Of a stretch of 64,000 bases of DNA, positions 26,264 to 34,935 are shown piece by piece. The stretch is from assembly GCF_002115805.1 (NCBI RefSeq), contig NZ_JFKC01000019.1, positions 1 to 64,000 on the forward strand, read 5' to 3'. A program made the translations under genes and the position numbers. This DNA is from Marivita geojedonensis. GTDB taxonomy: Bacteria; Pseudomonadota; Alphaproteobacteria; Rhodobacterales; Rhodobacteraceae. How positions within the stretch are numbered: position 1 is the first letter of the stretch; each line of letters opens with the position of its first letter. Below the pieces are notes generated by a model, which ran no database searches, was not told the origin of the DNA, and saw only the letters and a list, made by a program, of their open reading frames with translations.

Positions 26264-26933
26264 GATCTGGGGCCGACCGTATTCATCGAACGTCATCCCG
26301 GTAATCTGGACAGCCAATGAATTGGGCTTGGACTACACGCTTCAACTGGCCGGTGGCAGCTTTGGCAAGCTGGAAACGGACGCCTATGCGAAGATCAACC
26401 CCAACCGCATGATCCCCGCGATCAAGGATGGCGATTTTGCGCTTTGGGAAAGTCTATCAATCGTGCGCTACCTGTGCGATCGCTACGGTGCGGGCATGTT
26501 GAGCCCGTCCGATATCCAGACCCGCGCGATTGCGGATCAGTGGATGGAATGGTCCGCCAGCCGTGCCTTCGGACCGGTGATTTACCTGTTCTTCGCCACC
26601 GTGCGCACCCAACCCGACCGGCGCGATCCCACCAAAATCGAAAAGCTGCGGGATGAGGCGCACGAGGCGCTGACGATCCTTGATGCGCACCTGGCTGACC
26701 ACCCCTATGTCTGCGGTGACGACTTCACCATGGGGGACATTCCGCTGGGCTGCGTGGCCTACCGTTATTTCAACGTAGAGGTCGAGCGCCCGCCTTTGCC
26801 GAATGTCGAAGCGTGGTATCGACGCCTTGCACAGCGTCCGGCCTACCAGAACCACGTCATGCGCCATTTCGGCACAAACCCCGATGAATGGGCAGCGCTG
26901 GAAAAAGCCTGCGCCAGCGAAGGGGTGTTGTGA
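26256..26933 (+). CDS. Glutathione S-transferase family protein
   Basis: A 225-residue GST with an N-terminal thioredoxin fold (LEIWGRPYSSNVIPVIWTANEL; the PYSSNV segment is the likely catalytic Ser site; INPNRMIPAIKDGDFALWES binds the gamma-glutamyl part) and a helical C-terminal domain (VCGDDFTMGDIPLG). It overlaps the LLM gene by 8 bp and the flavin reductase gene by 1 bp. It may conjugate, dehalogenate or isomerise the monooxygenase product. It lacks the SSCSWRVRIAL-type start of maleylacetoacetate isomerase, so it probably does not fill the gap in the homogentisate pathway. Confidence 0.85.
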   Translation: MLEIWGRPYSSNVIPVIWTANELGLDYTLQLAGGSFGKLETDAYAKINPNRMIPAIKDGDFALWESLSIVRYLCDRYGAGMLSPSDIQTRAIADQWMEWSASRAFGPVIYLFFATVRTQPDRRDPTKIEKLRDEAHEALTILDAHLADHPYVCGDDFTMGDIPLGCVAYRYFNVEVERPPLPNVEAWYRRLAQRPAYQNHVMRHFGTNPDEWAALEKACASEGVL

Positions 26934-27415
26934 TGGACACCCGCGACTACCGCCGCGCCATTGGCTCGTTCCCGACTGGCGTCACTGTTGTCACCGCTTA
27001 CGACACCGATCATCAACCATGGGGTCTGACGGCCAATTCCTTCACCTCGGTGTCGCTGGAGCCGCCGGTGGTGTCGGTCTGCATCGCCAAATCCGGCCGC
27101 GTGTTCCCCACTCTGTCAATGTCGGGCCATTTCGCCGTGAACATCCTGTCTGCCGCGCAGCGGGATCTCGCCCTTCATTTCGCCAGCAATGTCGAAAACC
27201 GCTTTACTGACACGGAGTGGACAGCAGGCCACACCGCGCCGCACTTGCCGGGTGCAGCGGCGCATCTGGATTGTATCGTCCACGACCGCGTCGATGCAGG
27301 CGATCATGAAATACTGTTGGGACGGGTCCAGCACTACGCGCATCGGTCCGTTCCTCCGCTGGTCTATTGCCGGGGTACCTTCTTCGCCGCGCCACAAACG
27401 GAGGCTCTGACATGA
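26933..27415 (+). CDS. Flavin reductase (HpaC-like)
   Basis: A 160-residue flavin reductase domain protein. The signature stretch runs from YRRAIGSFPTGVTVVTAYD through LTANSFTSVSLEPPVVSVCI, and GHFAVNILSAAQRDLALHFA follows. It is full-length for the HpaC/NtaB family. It reduces FMN or FAD with NAD(P)H for a partner monooxygenase, here almost certainly the LLM protein encoded two genes upstream. Start ATG 26933 overlaps the GST stop by one base and its own stop overlaps the hydrolase start (ATGA). Confidence 0.9.
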   Translation: MDTRDYRRAIGSFPTGVTVVTAYDTDHQPWGLTANSFTSVSLEPPVVSVCIAKSGRVFPTLSMSGHFAVNILSAAQRDLALHFASNVENRFTDTEWTAGHTAPHLPGAAAHLDCIVHDRVDAGDHEILLGRVQHYAHRSVPPLVYCRGTFFAAPQTEALT

Positions 27416-28296
27416 GCGATCCCCTCACCTATCACACCCGTTTCTCGCCCGAGGACTTCGACGCGCAATACAACCTCCGCGCCGGGAGACCGGACTATGA
27501 GGTAACGGTCATTCCCAGATGGACGAAAGACAGCGAAGCGGCCCGCAGCAGCCTGAGCTGCAGACTCGATATCCGCTACGGAACCGGCGAGAAACAGAAG
27601 ATCGACGTGTTTTCCTGTGGCGATGCAGGCGCGCCAACGCTGGTCTATTTCCATGGCGGCTACTGGCAGCGCGGCGACAAGTCGATCTACTCTTTTCTGG
27701 CCGTGCCCTTTGTCGCAGCCGGAGTGAACGTCATTATTGCAGGCTATGATCTCTGCCCGACCGTCACCATAACCCGGATTTCGGAAGAGGCACGCGAGGC
27801 GATGGCATTTATCTGGCGGAACGCGACAGATCTTGGTCTGAACCGGGATCGGATCACCGTCATGGGACACTCCGCAGGAGGCCACATTACCCAGATGATG
27901 ATGGCCACCGACTGGAGCGCTTTCGGCGACGACCTGCCCCACGATCTGATCAAGGCGGGTATCCCCGTGTCCCCCCTCAGCTATCTCGAACCCGTGCGCC
28001 TGACCGAGGCACTCAATGCGGGCATTCGTATGGATGCAGCCGAGGCCGAGGCAGAAAGTCCGATGACCCATCATCCCCCGGCGACACAGGCTCCGCAGAT
28101 GGTCGTGGTGGGAGGCGCAGAAACCGACGAGTTTCACCGCCAGGCCAGGATGTACGTGGACGCGTTCAACACGGATACGCGCGCGGTGAGCCTCTACATC
28201 GTTCCCGATGTTGACCATTTCGACGAACTCAACGTGCTGGCGGATCCGTCCAGCACCTTCTTCTCAAAAACCTGCGCCATGCTTGGCCTGACGTGA
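27412..28296 (+). CDS. Alpha/beta hydrolase, arylformamidase-like
   Basis: A 294-residue alpha/beta hydrolase. The oxyanion motif HGGYWQRGDKS is characteristic of kynurenine formamidase-type hydrolases. The nucleophile is Ser in VMGHSAGGH, and the catalytic His is probably in VDHFDELN near the C-terminus. It likely hydrolyses an amide or ester formed by the LLM monooxygenase. Start ATG 27412 overlaps the flavin reductase stop. True KynB is usually shorter and travels with kynurenine genes, which are absent here. Confidence 0.82.
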   Translation: MSDPLTYHTRFSPEDFDAQYNLRAGRPDYEVTVIPRWTKDSEAARSSLSCRLDIRYGTGEKQKIDVFSCGDAGAPTLVYFHGGYWQRGDKSIYSFLAVPFVAAGVNVIIAGYDLCPTVTITRISEEAREAMAFIWRNATDLGLNRDRITVMGHSAGGHITQMMMATDWSAFGDDLPHDLIKAGIPVSPLSYLEPVRLTEALNAGIRMDAAEAEAESPMTHHPPATQAPQMVVVGGAETDEFHRQARMYVDAFNTDTRAVSLYIVPDVDHFDELNVLADPSSTFFSKTCAMLGLT

Positions 28297-28306
28297 AAGA
28301 CGACCC

Positions 28307-28678
28307 ATGACAGATTTGACCCGTGACCTTGTCGATGCCATCGGCGATGCGTTCAACGCCAACGATATCGACGCCGTGATGCCTTTCTTTGCGGACGATG
28401 CCGTGTTTGATCATGCCGCCGGACCGGAGCCGTATGGCCTGCGCTTCGAAGGTGCCGAGACCATTCGTGGCGTCTTTGCCGGGCTGTTCGAAAAAGTGCA
28501 GAACGTGCACTGGGAAACGCTCGACTGCCGTATCGCTGGCGACAAGGCCTTTTGCGAATACAGACGCACCGCGACCCACAAGGACGGCACGGTCGAAGAG
28601 TTTCTGAGTGTCGATATCCTCACCTTCAAGGACGGTAAGATCGTCCACAAGGACACCTACTACAAACAGCGCAGTTGA
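28307..28678 (+). CDS. NTF2-like (SnoaL-type) protein
   Basis: A 123-residue cone-shaped NTF2-like fold: DAIGDAFNANDIDAVMPFFADDAVFDHAAG, then RFEGAETIRGVFAGLFEK and a C-terminal VDILTFKDGKIVHKDTYYKQ strand pair. Such proteins isomerise, cyclise or dehydrate small polyketide-like or aromatic intermediates, or simply bind ligands. It is last in the LLM operon, 10 bp after the hydrolase, and ends 10 bp from the convergent AbrB-type gene. Function within the pathway is unknown. Confidence 0.78.
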   Translation: MTDLTRDLVDAIGDAFNANDIDAVMPFFADDAVFDHAAGPEPYGLRFEGAETIRGVFAGLFEKVQNVHWETLDCRIAGDKAFCEYRRTATHKDGTVEEFLSVDILTFKDGKIVHKDTYYKQRS

Positions 28679-28688
28679 TGAGGTTGGG

Positions 28689-29744
28689 TCAGCGCCGGGG
28701 CTGGCCCTTCTGTCCCCGGCGGTCCTGCGCAATAAAGATCGGTATCAAAAGGCTCAGCGCGAACAGCCGGAACACATGATGTGCCGCAACGAAAGCAGGT
28801 TCCAGCCCGGTTTCGATGGCAATCGCCGCCATGACCTCGACCCCTCCGGGTGCGAAGGCCAGAAGCAGAGCCGCCGCCGGCAATCCGACTATTCCGGCCG
28901 AGACCCACGCCCCAAGCGCCGCCACGAGACACGCAATCAACGTCGACACGATGCCGGCAAGAAACGCGCCGAACAGCCCGACACGATCGAGGCCACGAAA
29001 GCGGGTGCCGATCAAAGTGCCCATGCAGACAAACGCAGCAACAGTCAGCCAGGGTGGAAGCGTCCCCGGACTCAGATCAGCCCCTTGCCCGACGCCCGAG
29101 ACGGCCATCGCTCCCATGAGCAAGGCAGCGGGAACTCCCATGCGCTTGAACAGCAGCCCCAAGGCCAGCGAAAGCGGCAGGACAATCATCAATGCAACGG
29201 GCGAGATCATGCCCCGGTCCATAAGCGACGCGTTCCCCTCGACGCCCCAGAAAGCGATCAGAACCGGTACCAGAACCGTGAGCATGAGCACCCGCATGGT
29301 TTGAACCAGCGCCAGTTTCGGAACGTCCGCCGATAGCTCGGCCGACAGGCCCAGCACGTAGCTCAGATGGCCCGGGGTCGCCGCAAGCAACGCCGTCATG
29401 CGGTCATAGCCAAATCCGTGGATCAGGGCGGCCTTGCCCACGAGAAGAACCGCCACAAGCGTCACGGTCAGGACTGCCAGGGACAAAGGCCAAGCCAGCG
29501 CCGTCGCCACGACTTCGGGCGTGACGGTGCTGCCGATCTGCACCCCCAGGACAAGAAACACCCCATCGCGCAGCATCGGCGGGATCACCACCCGCAGCCC
29601 GTAAAGCGCCGCCAATGACACGGCAACCGCCGGCCCTGTCAGAGCCGCAGCGGGGAACCCGATAAGCCAGAATGAAAGCGCGCCCAGAGCACCGATCAGA
29701 AGTGTCTGCGCAGTATCCCGAAAAAGACCGTCAATCGCCGTCAT
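28689..29744 (-). CDS. AbrB-family integral membrane protein
   Basis: A 351-residue protein with about ten hydrophobic helices in two repeated halves, each with GVQIG/GAW-type glycine-rich turns. It matches the PF05145 AbrB family, sometimes annotated as putative ammonia monooxygenase or AbrB-family transcriptional regulator. It has no DNA-binding domain, so the latter name is misleading. Start ATG 29744 overlaps the citryl-CoA-lyase-like gene by 14 bp. Last in the tct-CoA-transferase-lyase operon, it could be a second transporter or a product exporter. Function unproven. Confidence 0.75.
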   Translation of the reverse strand: MTAIDGLFRDTAQTLLIGALGALSFWLIGFPAAALTGPAVAVSLAALYGLRVVIPPMLRDGVFLVLGVQIGSTVTPEVVATALAWPLSLAVLTVTLVAVLLVGKAALIHGFGYDRMTALLAATPGHLSYVLGLSAELSADVPKLALVQTMRVLMLTVLVPVLIAFWGVEGNASLMDRGMISPVALMIVLPLSLALGLLFKRMGVPAALLMGAMAVSGVGQGADLSPGTLPPWLTVAAFVCMGTLIGTRFRGLDRVGLFGAFLAGIVSTLIACLVAALGAWVSAGIVGLPAAALLLAFAPGGVEVMAAIAIETGLEPAFVAAHHVFRLFALSLLIPIFIAQDRRGQKGQPRR

Positions 29745-30510
29745 ATGTCCATCTGTAGCGGGGTGGAATCGGCCCTTTGTTGCGCCCCCCCTGCTCCGTC
29801 TGTTCCCACGCATGAGCCAGAATACCGACTGACCGTGACAGGCCAAAGAACCCGCGTGCCAGAGGTGGGGGGCACCCCAGCTCTGCATAGATCACCGCCG
29901 TTGCCCCGTCGATGTTCATCGGCACGGGTTTCCCGCGTTCTTCCGCGAGTTGCCGCTCGATCGCACGGCCGATTTCGGCATAGGCGCCGGGAACCGCTCC
30001 AGCTTTTGCTGCTTCATCGACAAGGCCAAGCAGTCGCGGTGCACGGGGATCGACGGGTTTGTGGAACCGATGCCCAAAACCCGGAATGAAGCGCCCATGG
30101 GCCTCGCGCCAGGTATCCAGCGTGTCTTTCAAAGCCTCTGGCCCGGCGCGTTCGCACAGACGGTACACCCCGATGGCCTGTTCACCCGCCCCGCCATGTA
30201 CGTCCCCGAGAATATTCAGCCCGGTGGCCATCGCTGACTGAAGCCCGATGCCACAGGTTGCCGCCATGCGCGCGGCAGCGATGGAGGGGGCCTGCGGCCC
30301 GTGATCGACCGCCGACACCAGAGCCGCTTCGAAAAGCGCCGCACGGTGGCCGGTGATCTCGGTGCCCATGACCATCAACCAGATCATCTGCGCAAAGCCG
30401 GTATTGCCGATCAGTTCCTGAACCGGACGCCCGCGCAGGTGAATGCGGCCCGGCTCCATGTCGACAATTCGTGTCCGCCACCAATCCGCAACATCTGATG
30501 TATCGGTCAA
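29731..30510 (-). CDS. Citryl-CoA lyase / small citrate synthase-like protein
   Basis: A 259-residue protein homologous to the catalytic half of citrate synthase (about 430 residues). The catalytic residues are kept: His in LGDVHGGAGEQAIG, His in IPGFGHRFH, and a likely Asp in PMNIDGATAVIYAE. The size matches stand-alone citryl-CoA lyases, which split citryl-CoA to acetyl-CoA and oxaloacetate. It overlaps the CoA-transferase gene by 4 bp and sits in a tricarboxylate-transport operon. An uptake, CoA-transfer and cleavage route for citrate or a citrate-like acid is therefore plausible. The exact acid is not shown. Confidence 0.82.
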   Translation of the reverse strand: MTDTSDVADWWRTRIVDMEPGRIHLRGRPVQELIGNTGFAQMIWLMVMGTEITGHRAALFEAALVSAVDHGPQAPSIAAARMAATCGIGLQSAMATGLNILGDVHGGAGEQAIGVYRLCERAGPEALKDTLDTWREAHGRFIPGFGHRFHKPVDPRAPRLLGLVDEAAKAGAVPGAYAEIGRAIERQLAEERGKPVPMNIDGATAVIYAELGCPPPLARGFFGLSRSVGILAHAWEQTEQGGRNKGPIPPRYRWTYDGD

Positions 30511-31715
30511 ATCACGCCCTCCCTGCGCAGGGTTTCAAGGTCAGTTCGGTCATATCCAAGGGCGGTCAGGATCTCGTCGGTGTCCTGACCGAGCGCCGGT
30601 GGCGGGGTGTCGACCGTGGGACGCTGACCGTCGACCATCGCTCCGAGTGTGACAAGATCGATGGAACTGTCCAGACCGGGAACCGCATCGAACCGGGACA
30701 CGAATGCCCGACCCGCCACCTGCGGGTGGTCAAGGATGTCTGGAACGGACATGACCGCGCCAGCGGGCACGCCCAACCGGTTCAGTTCGCGTGCCCAGTC
30801 CCGCGCGGGCCGGGTCGTCAGCACAGTCTCCAATTCCGCTCTGAGCCTGAGGCGATTGGCCTTGCGATCCTCGCGGGTGGCATAGTCCGGTTTATCCAGC
30901 AGGTCCGAGCGGCCAAGATGTTTGGCAAGGATTTCCCATTGTTCATCTTTGTTGGCAGCAATGTTGATCAGGCCGTCTGCACATTGGAAAGCGCCGGACG
31001 GCGCCGAGGTCGGGTTTTCGTTGCCATTGGCCCGTGGCGCCACCCCGCCGACAAGGTGGTTCGACACCACCCACCCCATCGTGGCCAAAACGGATTCGAG
31101 CATCGACACGTCGATGAATGCGCCACGAAGTTTGGCATTAAGAGCCGCCGTAATCATCATGGCGGCAGTCAGACCTCCGATCGTATCCGCAAGAGGATAG
31201 CCGACGCGCAGCGGTGCGCTATCCGCGTCCCCAGTGATCGACATCACCCCGGACACCCCCTGCACGATCTGATCATAGGCCGGGCGATCCGCCCATGGTC
31301 CTGTCTGTCCAAATCCAGAAATGGCGCAGTAAATCAGGTCGGGTTTCTCTGCCGTCAAGGCGTCAAAGCCAAGGCCCAACCGATCCATCACGCCGGGGCG
31401 AAAATTCTCGACCAGCACATCCGCCGTCGCGACAAGGTTTTTCAGAACGTCTTTGCCCCGGGGGTCTTTGAGATTCAGCGTCAGTGAGCGTTTCCCGGCA
31501 TTCTGCGCCAGGAAACTGATACCCATGCCGCGCGACGAGAGTTCGGGATCGGCTCCGAGGTTGCGCGCAAGATCGCCGCGCCCAACCGCTTCGACCTTGA
31601 TGACCTCCGCCCCGAGATGGACCAGTTGATGACAGGCAAACGGACCTGCCAGAACATTCGTCAGATCAAGAACCCGGACCCCGGAAAGGGGTCCGGGAGA
31701 TCGCTCAGTCGCCAT
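30507..31715 (-). CDS. CaiB/BaiF family (class III) CoA transferase
   Basis: A 402-residue class III CoA transferase. The typical N-terminal segment is LSGVRVLDLTNVLAGPFACHQ, and the catalytic Asp is in RPAYDQIVQGVSG after ISGFGQTGPWADR. It moves CoA from a donor thioester to an organic acid. Start ATG 31715 (MATERSPGP) overlaps the tctA stop by 11 bp; a longer frame inside tctA is rejected. Position between the transporter and the lyase points to activation of the imported tri- or dicarboxylate. Confidence 0.9.
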   Translation of the reverse strand: MATERSPGPLSGVRVLDLTNVLAGPFACHQLVHLGAEVIKVEAVGRGDLARNLGADPELSSRGMGISFLAQNAGKRSLTLNLKDPRGKDVLKNLVATADVLVENFRPGVMDRLGLGFDALTAEKPDLIYCAISGFGQTGPWADRPAYDQIVQGVSGVMSITGDADSAPLRVGYPLADTIGGLTAAMMITAALNAKLRGAFIDVSMLESVLATMGWVVSNHLVGGVAPRANGNENPTSAPSGAFQCADGLINIAANKDEQWEILAKHLGRSDLLDKPDYATREDRKANRLRLRAELETVLTTRPARDWARELNRLGVPAGAVMSVPDILDHPQVAGRAFVSRFDAVPGLDSSIDLVTLGAMVDGQRPTVDTPPPALGQDTDEILTALGYDRTDLETLRREGVI

Positions 31716-33228
31716 CGGCAACGCCCTCGGCCCGCTTGCGCGCCCGGCGTGCCCGATAGCTTGGCAGGAGGACCAGCAACAGGGCCAGCACCAAAAGTCC
31801 AAGGGTCATCGGTCGCTCGATGACGAAATCGAGTCCCCGATACAGCTGCATCGACCGCGCGAAATTGTCTTCCAGCATGGTCCCCAGAATGAACCCGATC
31901 AGCAGCGGCGCCAGCGGGTAATCGGCAAAGCGCAGGATGGTGGCCATCACACCAAGCCCGACAAGGATCAGAAGCTCGGTCGCGTTGTTCTGACCGATAT
32001 AGGCGCCCATCAGGGTGAAGAAGAGGATGAAGGGGATCAGGTAATTGCGCGGGATCGCAAGGATCTTTGCGATGTAGGGGATCAGAGGCAGGTTCAGGAT
32101 CAACAGAACGAGGTTGCCGATGAACATCGAAATGATCACCGCCCAGAACACCTCGGGCGTGTCGGTCATAAGCCGCGGCCCCGGTGTCACGTTGAGCGCG
32201 ATCAGCGCCCCGAGCAGGATGGCCGTGGTTCCCGAACCGGGAATACCCAGTGTGAGCAGAGGCACAAAGGACCCGGTGCAAGCGGCGTTGTTCGCCGTCT
32301 CCGGAGCGGCCAGCCCCTTGACCGAACCCTTGCCGAACTCGGCCTGCTCTTCACCCTTCGCGATATTGCGTTCCACCGCATAGCCGAGGAAAGAGGCGAT
32401 TGTCGCACCGGCTCCCGGCAGAACCCCGATGAAGAACCCTTGAACGGACTGGCGCCCGATAACCGGAGCCATCGCCTTGGCCTCCTCACGGGAAAACCGC
32501 AGGTTTGTGATTTTGCCCGACCCGGCTTCGGCCCCGCTTGCCCCACGCGCGGGGTTCAGGACAAGGAACATGGCCTCGGGCAGCGCAAACATCGCCATTG
32601 CAAGCGTGATGAAGGAAATCCCCGACTGCAGGTCCATCAGGCCAAGCGTGAAGCGCGGCATGTTGAACAAAGCGCCCTCGCCCACGGTTGCCAGGATCAA
32701 ACCAAGGATGGTCATCATCAGTGCCTTGGCAACCTGCCCGGTACCGGCGAACGCGGCGATGGCAGACAGACCAACGACCATCAGCGCGAAATACTCTGCC
32801 GAATGGAACAGAAGCGCGACGGACGACAGGGCCGGAGCAAAGATCATCAACAGGATCGCCCCGATGGTGCCGCCAGCAAAACTCGCCACCGCGGCGATGG
32901 TCAGGGCTTTACCCGCCTGCCCTTTTCGCGCCATCGGGTAGCCGTCAAAACTGGTCGCAACCGTCCCGGCCACACCCGGCGCATTCAGCAGAATGGAAGA
33001 GGTCGATCCACCAAAGATCGCGCCGTAATACACTCCGGCCAACAGGATCAGTGCCGCTGTCGGATCACCCAGCGTGATCGCGACAGGGATCATGATGGCG
33101 ATAATCGACATCGGGCCAAGGCCCGGCAGCATGCCGATGAATGTCCCGATCAGACATCCTGCGATGACCATGAGCAAATTCTGGATCGAAAACGCGGCCG
33201 ACAGGCCGATCATGATGCCTTCGAGCAT
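31705..33228 (-). CDS. tctA: Tripartite tricarboxylate transporter large subunit TctA
   Basis: A 507-residue inner-membrane protein with about 12 helices. Signature segments are GTFIGMLPGLGPMSIIAIMIP, the repeated GVYYGAIFGGSTSSILLN, and PGAGATIASFLGYAVER in the second half. It forms the channel with TctB, driven by an ion gradient and fed by periplasmic TctC. It begins 3 bp after tctB and overlaps the CoA-transferase gene. Full length for the family. Confidence 0.95.
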   Translation of the reverse strand: MLEGIMIGLSAAFSIQNLLMVIAGCLIGTFIGMLPGLGPMSIIAIMIPVAITLGDPTAALILLAGVYYGAIFGGSTSSILLNAPGVAGTVATSFDGYPMARKGQAGKALTIAAVASFAGGTIGAILLMIFAPALSSVALLFHSAEYFALMVVGLSAIAAFAGTGQVAKALMMTILGLILATVGEGALFNMPRFTLGLMDLQSGISFITLAMAMFALPEAMFLVLNPARGASGAEAGSGKITNLRFSREEAKAMAPVIGRQSVQGFFIGVLPGAGATIASFLGYAVERNIAKGEEQAEFGKGSVKGLAAPETANNAACTGSFVPLLTLGIPGSGTTAILLGALIALNVTPGPRLMTDTPEVFWAVIISMFIGNLVLLILNLPLIPYIAKILAIPRNYLIPFILFFTLMGAYIGQNNATELLILVGLGVMATILRFADYPLAPLLIGFILGTMLEDNFARSMQLYRGLDFVIERPMTLGLLVLALLLVLLPSYRARRARKRAEGVADGD

Positions 33229-33231
33229 GGT

Positions 33232-33726
33232 TCAGATCCCCATGAAAAATGGAAAGGGCCGCAGGAAGATGCCAAGCACCTGCTGCACGAGATACCAGAC
33301 ACAGCCTGTTGCAATCATCGCGACAGGGATCATGATATGCCACTTGCGTTCGCCAAGTACGGCGCTTCCGGCGATCAGAAACAGTGTCGTGCCCAACAGA
33401 AAGCCGACAGGCCGAAGCGCCAGCGCATAGGCCACCATCAGTCCCAGCAGCATCAACGCCTGTCCCAGCTTGTATTCGTGCAACCGCCGGTAATTGATTT
33501 CGGTGGCCGACGGCTCGGATGCGTCGGTCTGCTTTTCCAGGCCAAGCAGGACGATCAACCCAACGATCACCCCGAGAATGGAAAGCACCTTCGGAAAGGT
33601 GGACGGCCACACCGGATTGCGCTGCATGAACGGCGGCAGCAGCTGGTCCATAGTGAAAAAGGCCAGATACCCATATGCGCAGCAGAACGTGATGAAAATG
33701 AGCGCGATCCAGCGATCCAGCGCCAT
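33232..33726 (-). CDS. tctB: Tripartite tricarboxylate transporter small subunit TctB
   Basis: A 164-residue membrane protein with four predicted helices (LIFITFCCAYGYLAFF; FPKVLSILGVIVGLIVLLGL; LMLLGLMVAYALALRPVGFL; the C-terminal IPVAMIATGCVWYLVQQVLG). The arrangement and length are typical of TctB, the poorly conserved small subunit. It lies between tctC and tctA and starts 122 bp downstream of the tctC stop, after a strong hairpin. Confidence 0.9.
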   Translation of the reverse strand: MALDRWIALIFITFCCAYGYLAFFTMDQLLPPFMQRNPVWPSTFPKVLSILGVIVGLIVLLGLEKQTDASEPSATEINYRRLHEYKLGQALMLLGLMVAYALALRPVGFLLGTTLFLIAGSAVLGERKWHIMIPVAMIATGCVWYLVQQVLGIFLRPFPFFMGI

Positions 33727-33759
33727 GGCCAGTCCCTCCCTAGAAAAAGCCGGTTCCGA

Positions 33760-33785
33760 GGCGTCGCCCTTGTGAGGGCGACGCC
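33760..33785 (-). terminator. Hairpin between tctC and tctB
   Basis: A perfect 11-bp stem GGCGTCGCCCT / AGGGCGACGCC with a 4-base loop. In the transcript a short T-tract (GCTTTTTC) follows about 12 bases later. It lies in the 122-bp gap after tctC and may act as a partial terminator or 3'-end stabiliser, giving more periplasmic TctC than membrane subunits. Confidence 0.6.
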
Positions 33786-33848
33786 ATCAATGGTGTCCCG
33801 GCGCACGCGGCACGTTCTGCCGGGCGCCAGGACTGGAGGATCAGAAGC

Positions 33849-34832
33849 TTACAGGAAGCCCAGCGTCTTCATCAGATCGCCGATCTCTTTTTCCTGACCT
33901 TCGAGGAAGGTGCGGAAATCGGCACCGGGGTTCCAGATGTTCACCCAGCCGTTGCGCGAGCGCACTTCTTCCCACGCGTCCGACTCGTACATCGCTTCCA
34001 GCGCCGCGATATACTGGGCCACTTTCTCGTCCGAGGTGCCGGGAGCAGCAAAGAAGCCGCGCCAGTTCACGAAGGACGTATCGATGCCCTGTTCCATGAA
34101 TGTCGGTGCCGCATCGTATGCGGGAACGCGCTCTTGCGCGGTCACACCAAGGATACGCACTTCGCCCTGTTCCGCGAGCGCGATGGCTTCCGAGAAGCCG
34201 GTGGACAGCGCGTCGATCTCTCCGGAAAGCAGACCGGCCATCGCTTCGCCGCCTGCGTCATACGGAATGTAGTTAACAGCCGTCGGGTCTTCGCCCGCCG
34301 CCTGCATCACCATCGCCGCGACGAGGTGGTCCATGCCGCCCGGGACCGATCCGCCGCCCACTGCGAAGTCGGGCCCCTGTTCTTTGTACGCAGCCAGCAG
34401 GCCGTCCATGTTCTCGATGGCGCTGTCTGTCGGAACGACAAGTGCCGCATAGTCACCAATGGTACCTGCGACCAACGTCAGATCCCGGAAGCTCTGCGGG
34501 AACACGCCAGTGAGCGAACGGATCACGATCGGCGTGGAGTTCACCATCAGCGTGTTGTCGAGACTCTCGGCGTTTTCGATCATGTAGCCGATTGCCACAC
34601 CGCCGCCGCCGCCCGACATGTTCTCATAGCTGGCCGAGCCGACAAGGCCCGCGCCTGTCAGCGCCTCGCCGGTGCCGCGCGCCGTGCCGTCCCAGCCACC
34701 GCCAGCGCCACCCGGAATGATGAAGTGCAGCTGCTCAAGAACCTGATGGCCGCCGGCCTGTGCGGTTCCCGAGAATGCCAGTGTGGCAGCAGCAGCCGCC
34801 ATCACGACCCGACGGGTCATGGTGATTTTCAT
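33849..34832 (-). CDS. tctC: Tripartite tricarboxylate transporter binding protein TctC
   Basis: A 327-residue periplasmic binding protein with a twin-Arg-like but ordinary signal peptide (MTRRVVMAAAAATLAFSGTAQA). Family features are LHFIIPGGAGGGWDGTARG, VGSASYENMSGGGGGVAIGYM and IPYDAGGEAMAGLLSGEIDA. It captures a tricarboxylate or similar organic acid for TctAB. Start ATG 34832 follows GGGAGG. It is divergent from the tctD/tctE genes, with 103 bp shared, so it is probably induced by that two-component system when substrate is present. Confidence 0.94.
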   Translation of the reverse strand: MKITMTRRVVMAAAAATLAFSGTAQAGGHQVLEQLHFIIPGGAGGGWDGTARGTGEALTGAGLVGSASYENMSGGGGGVAIGYMIENAESLDNTLMVNSTPIVIRSLTGVFPQSFRDLTLVAGTIGDYAALVVPTDSAIENMDGLLAAYKEQGPDFAVGGGSVPGGMDHLVAAMVMQAAGEDPTAVNYIPYDAGGEAMAGLLSGEIDALSTGFSEAIALAEQGEVRILGVTAQERVPAYDAAPTFMEQGIDTSFVNWRGFFAAPGTSDEKVAQYIAALEAMYESDAWEEVRSRNGWVNIWNPGADFRTFLEGQEKEIGDLMKTLGFL

Positions 34833-34935
34833 GTCATATCCTCCCATTTGACAGGCGGTCCTCCGCCGCCCATGCTCCAACATCACCACACAAAGCTGAC
34901 ACAAGCCTGACACGGCCGAAAAAGAGGAAAATTGG

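Noticed and set aside
26256-26933. The GST as the missing maleylacetoacetate isomerase of the homogentisate pathway
   Set aside because: It lacks the MaiA SSCSWRVRIAL-type active-site segment, is 17 kb away and is coupled to an LLM operon.
28689-29744. Calling the AbrB-family gene a transcriptional regulator
   Set aside because: The protein is almost entirely transmembrane helices and has no DNA-binding domain; the name comes from a family label.
32440-33897. A 485-codon plus-strand frame opposite tctA/tctB
   Set aside because: Antisense to conserved transporter genes; Gln/Arg/His-rich with no motif.
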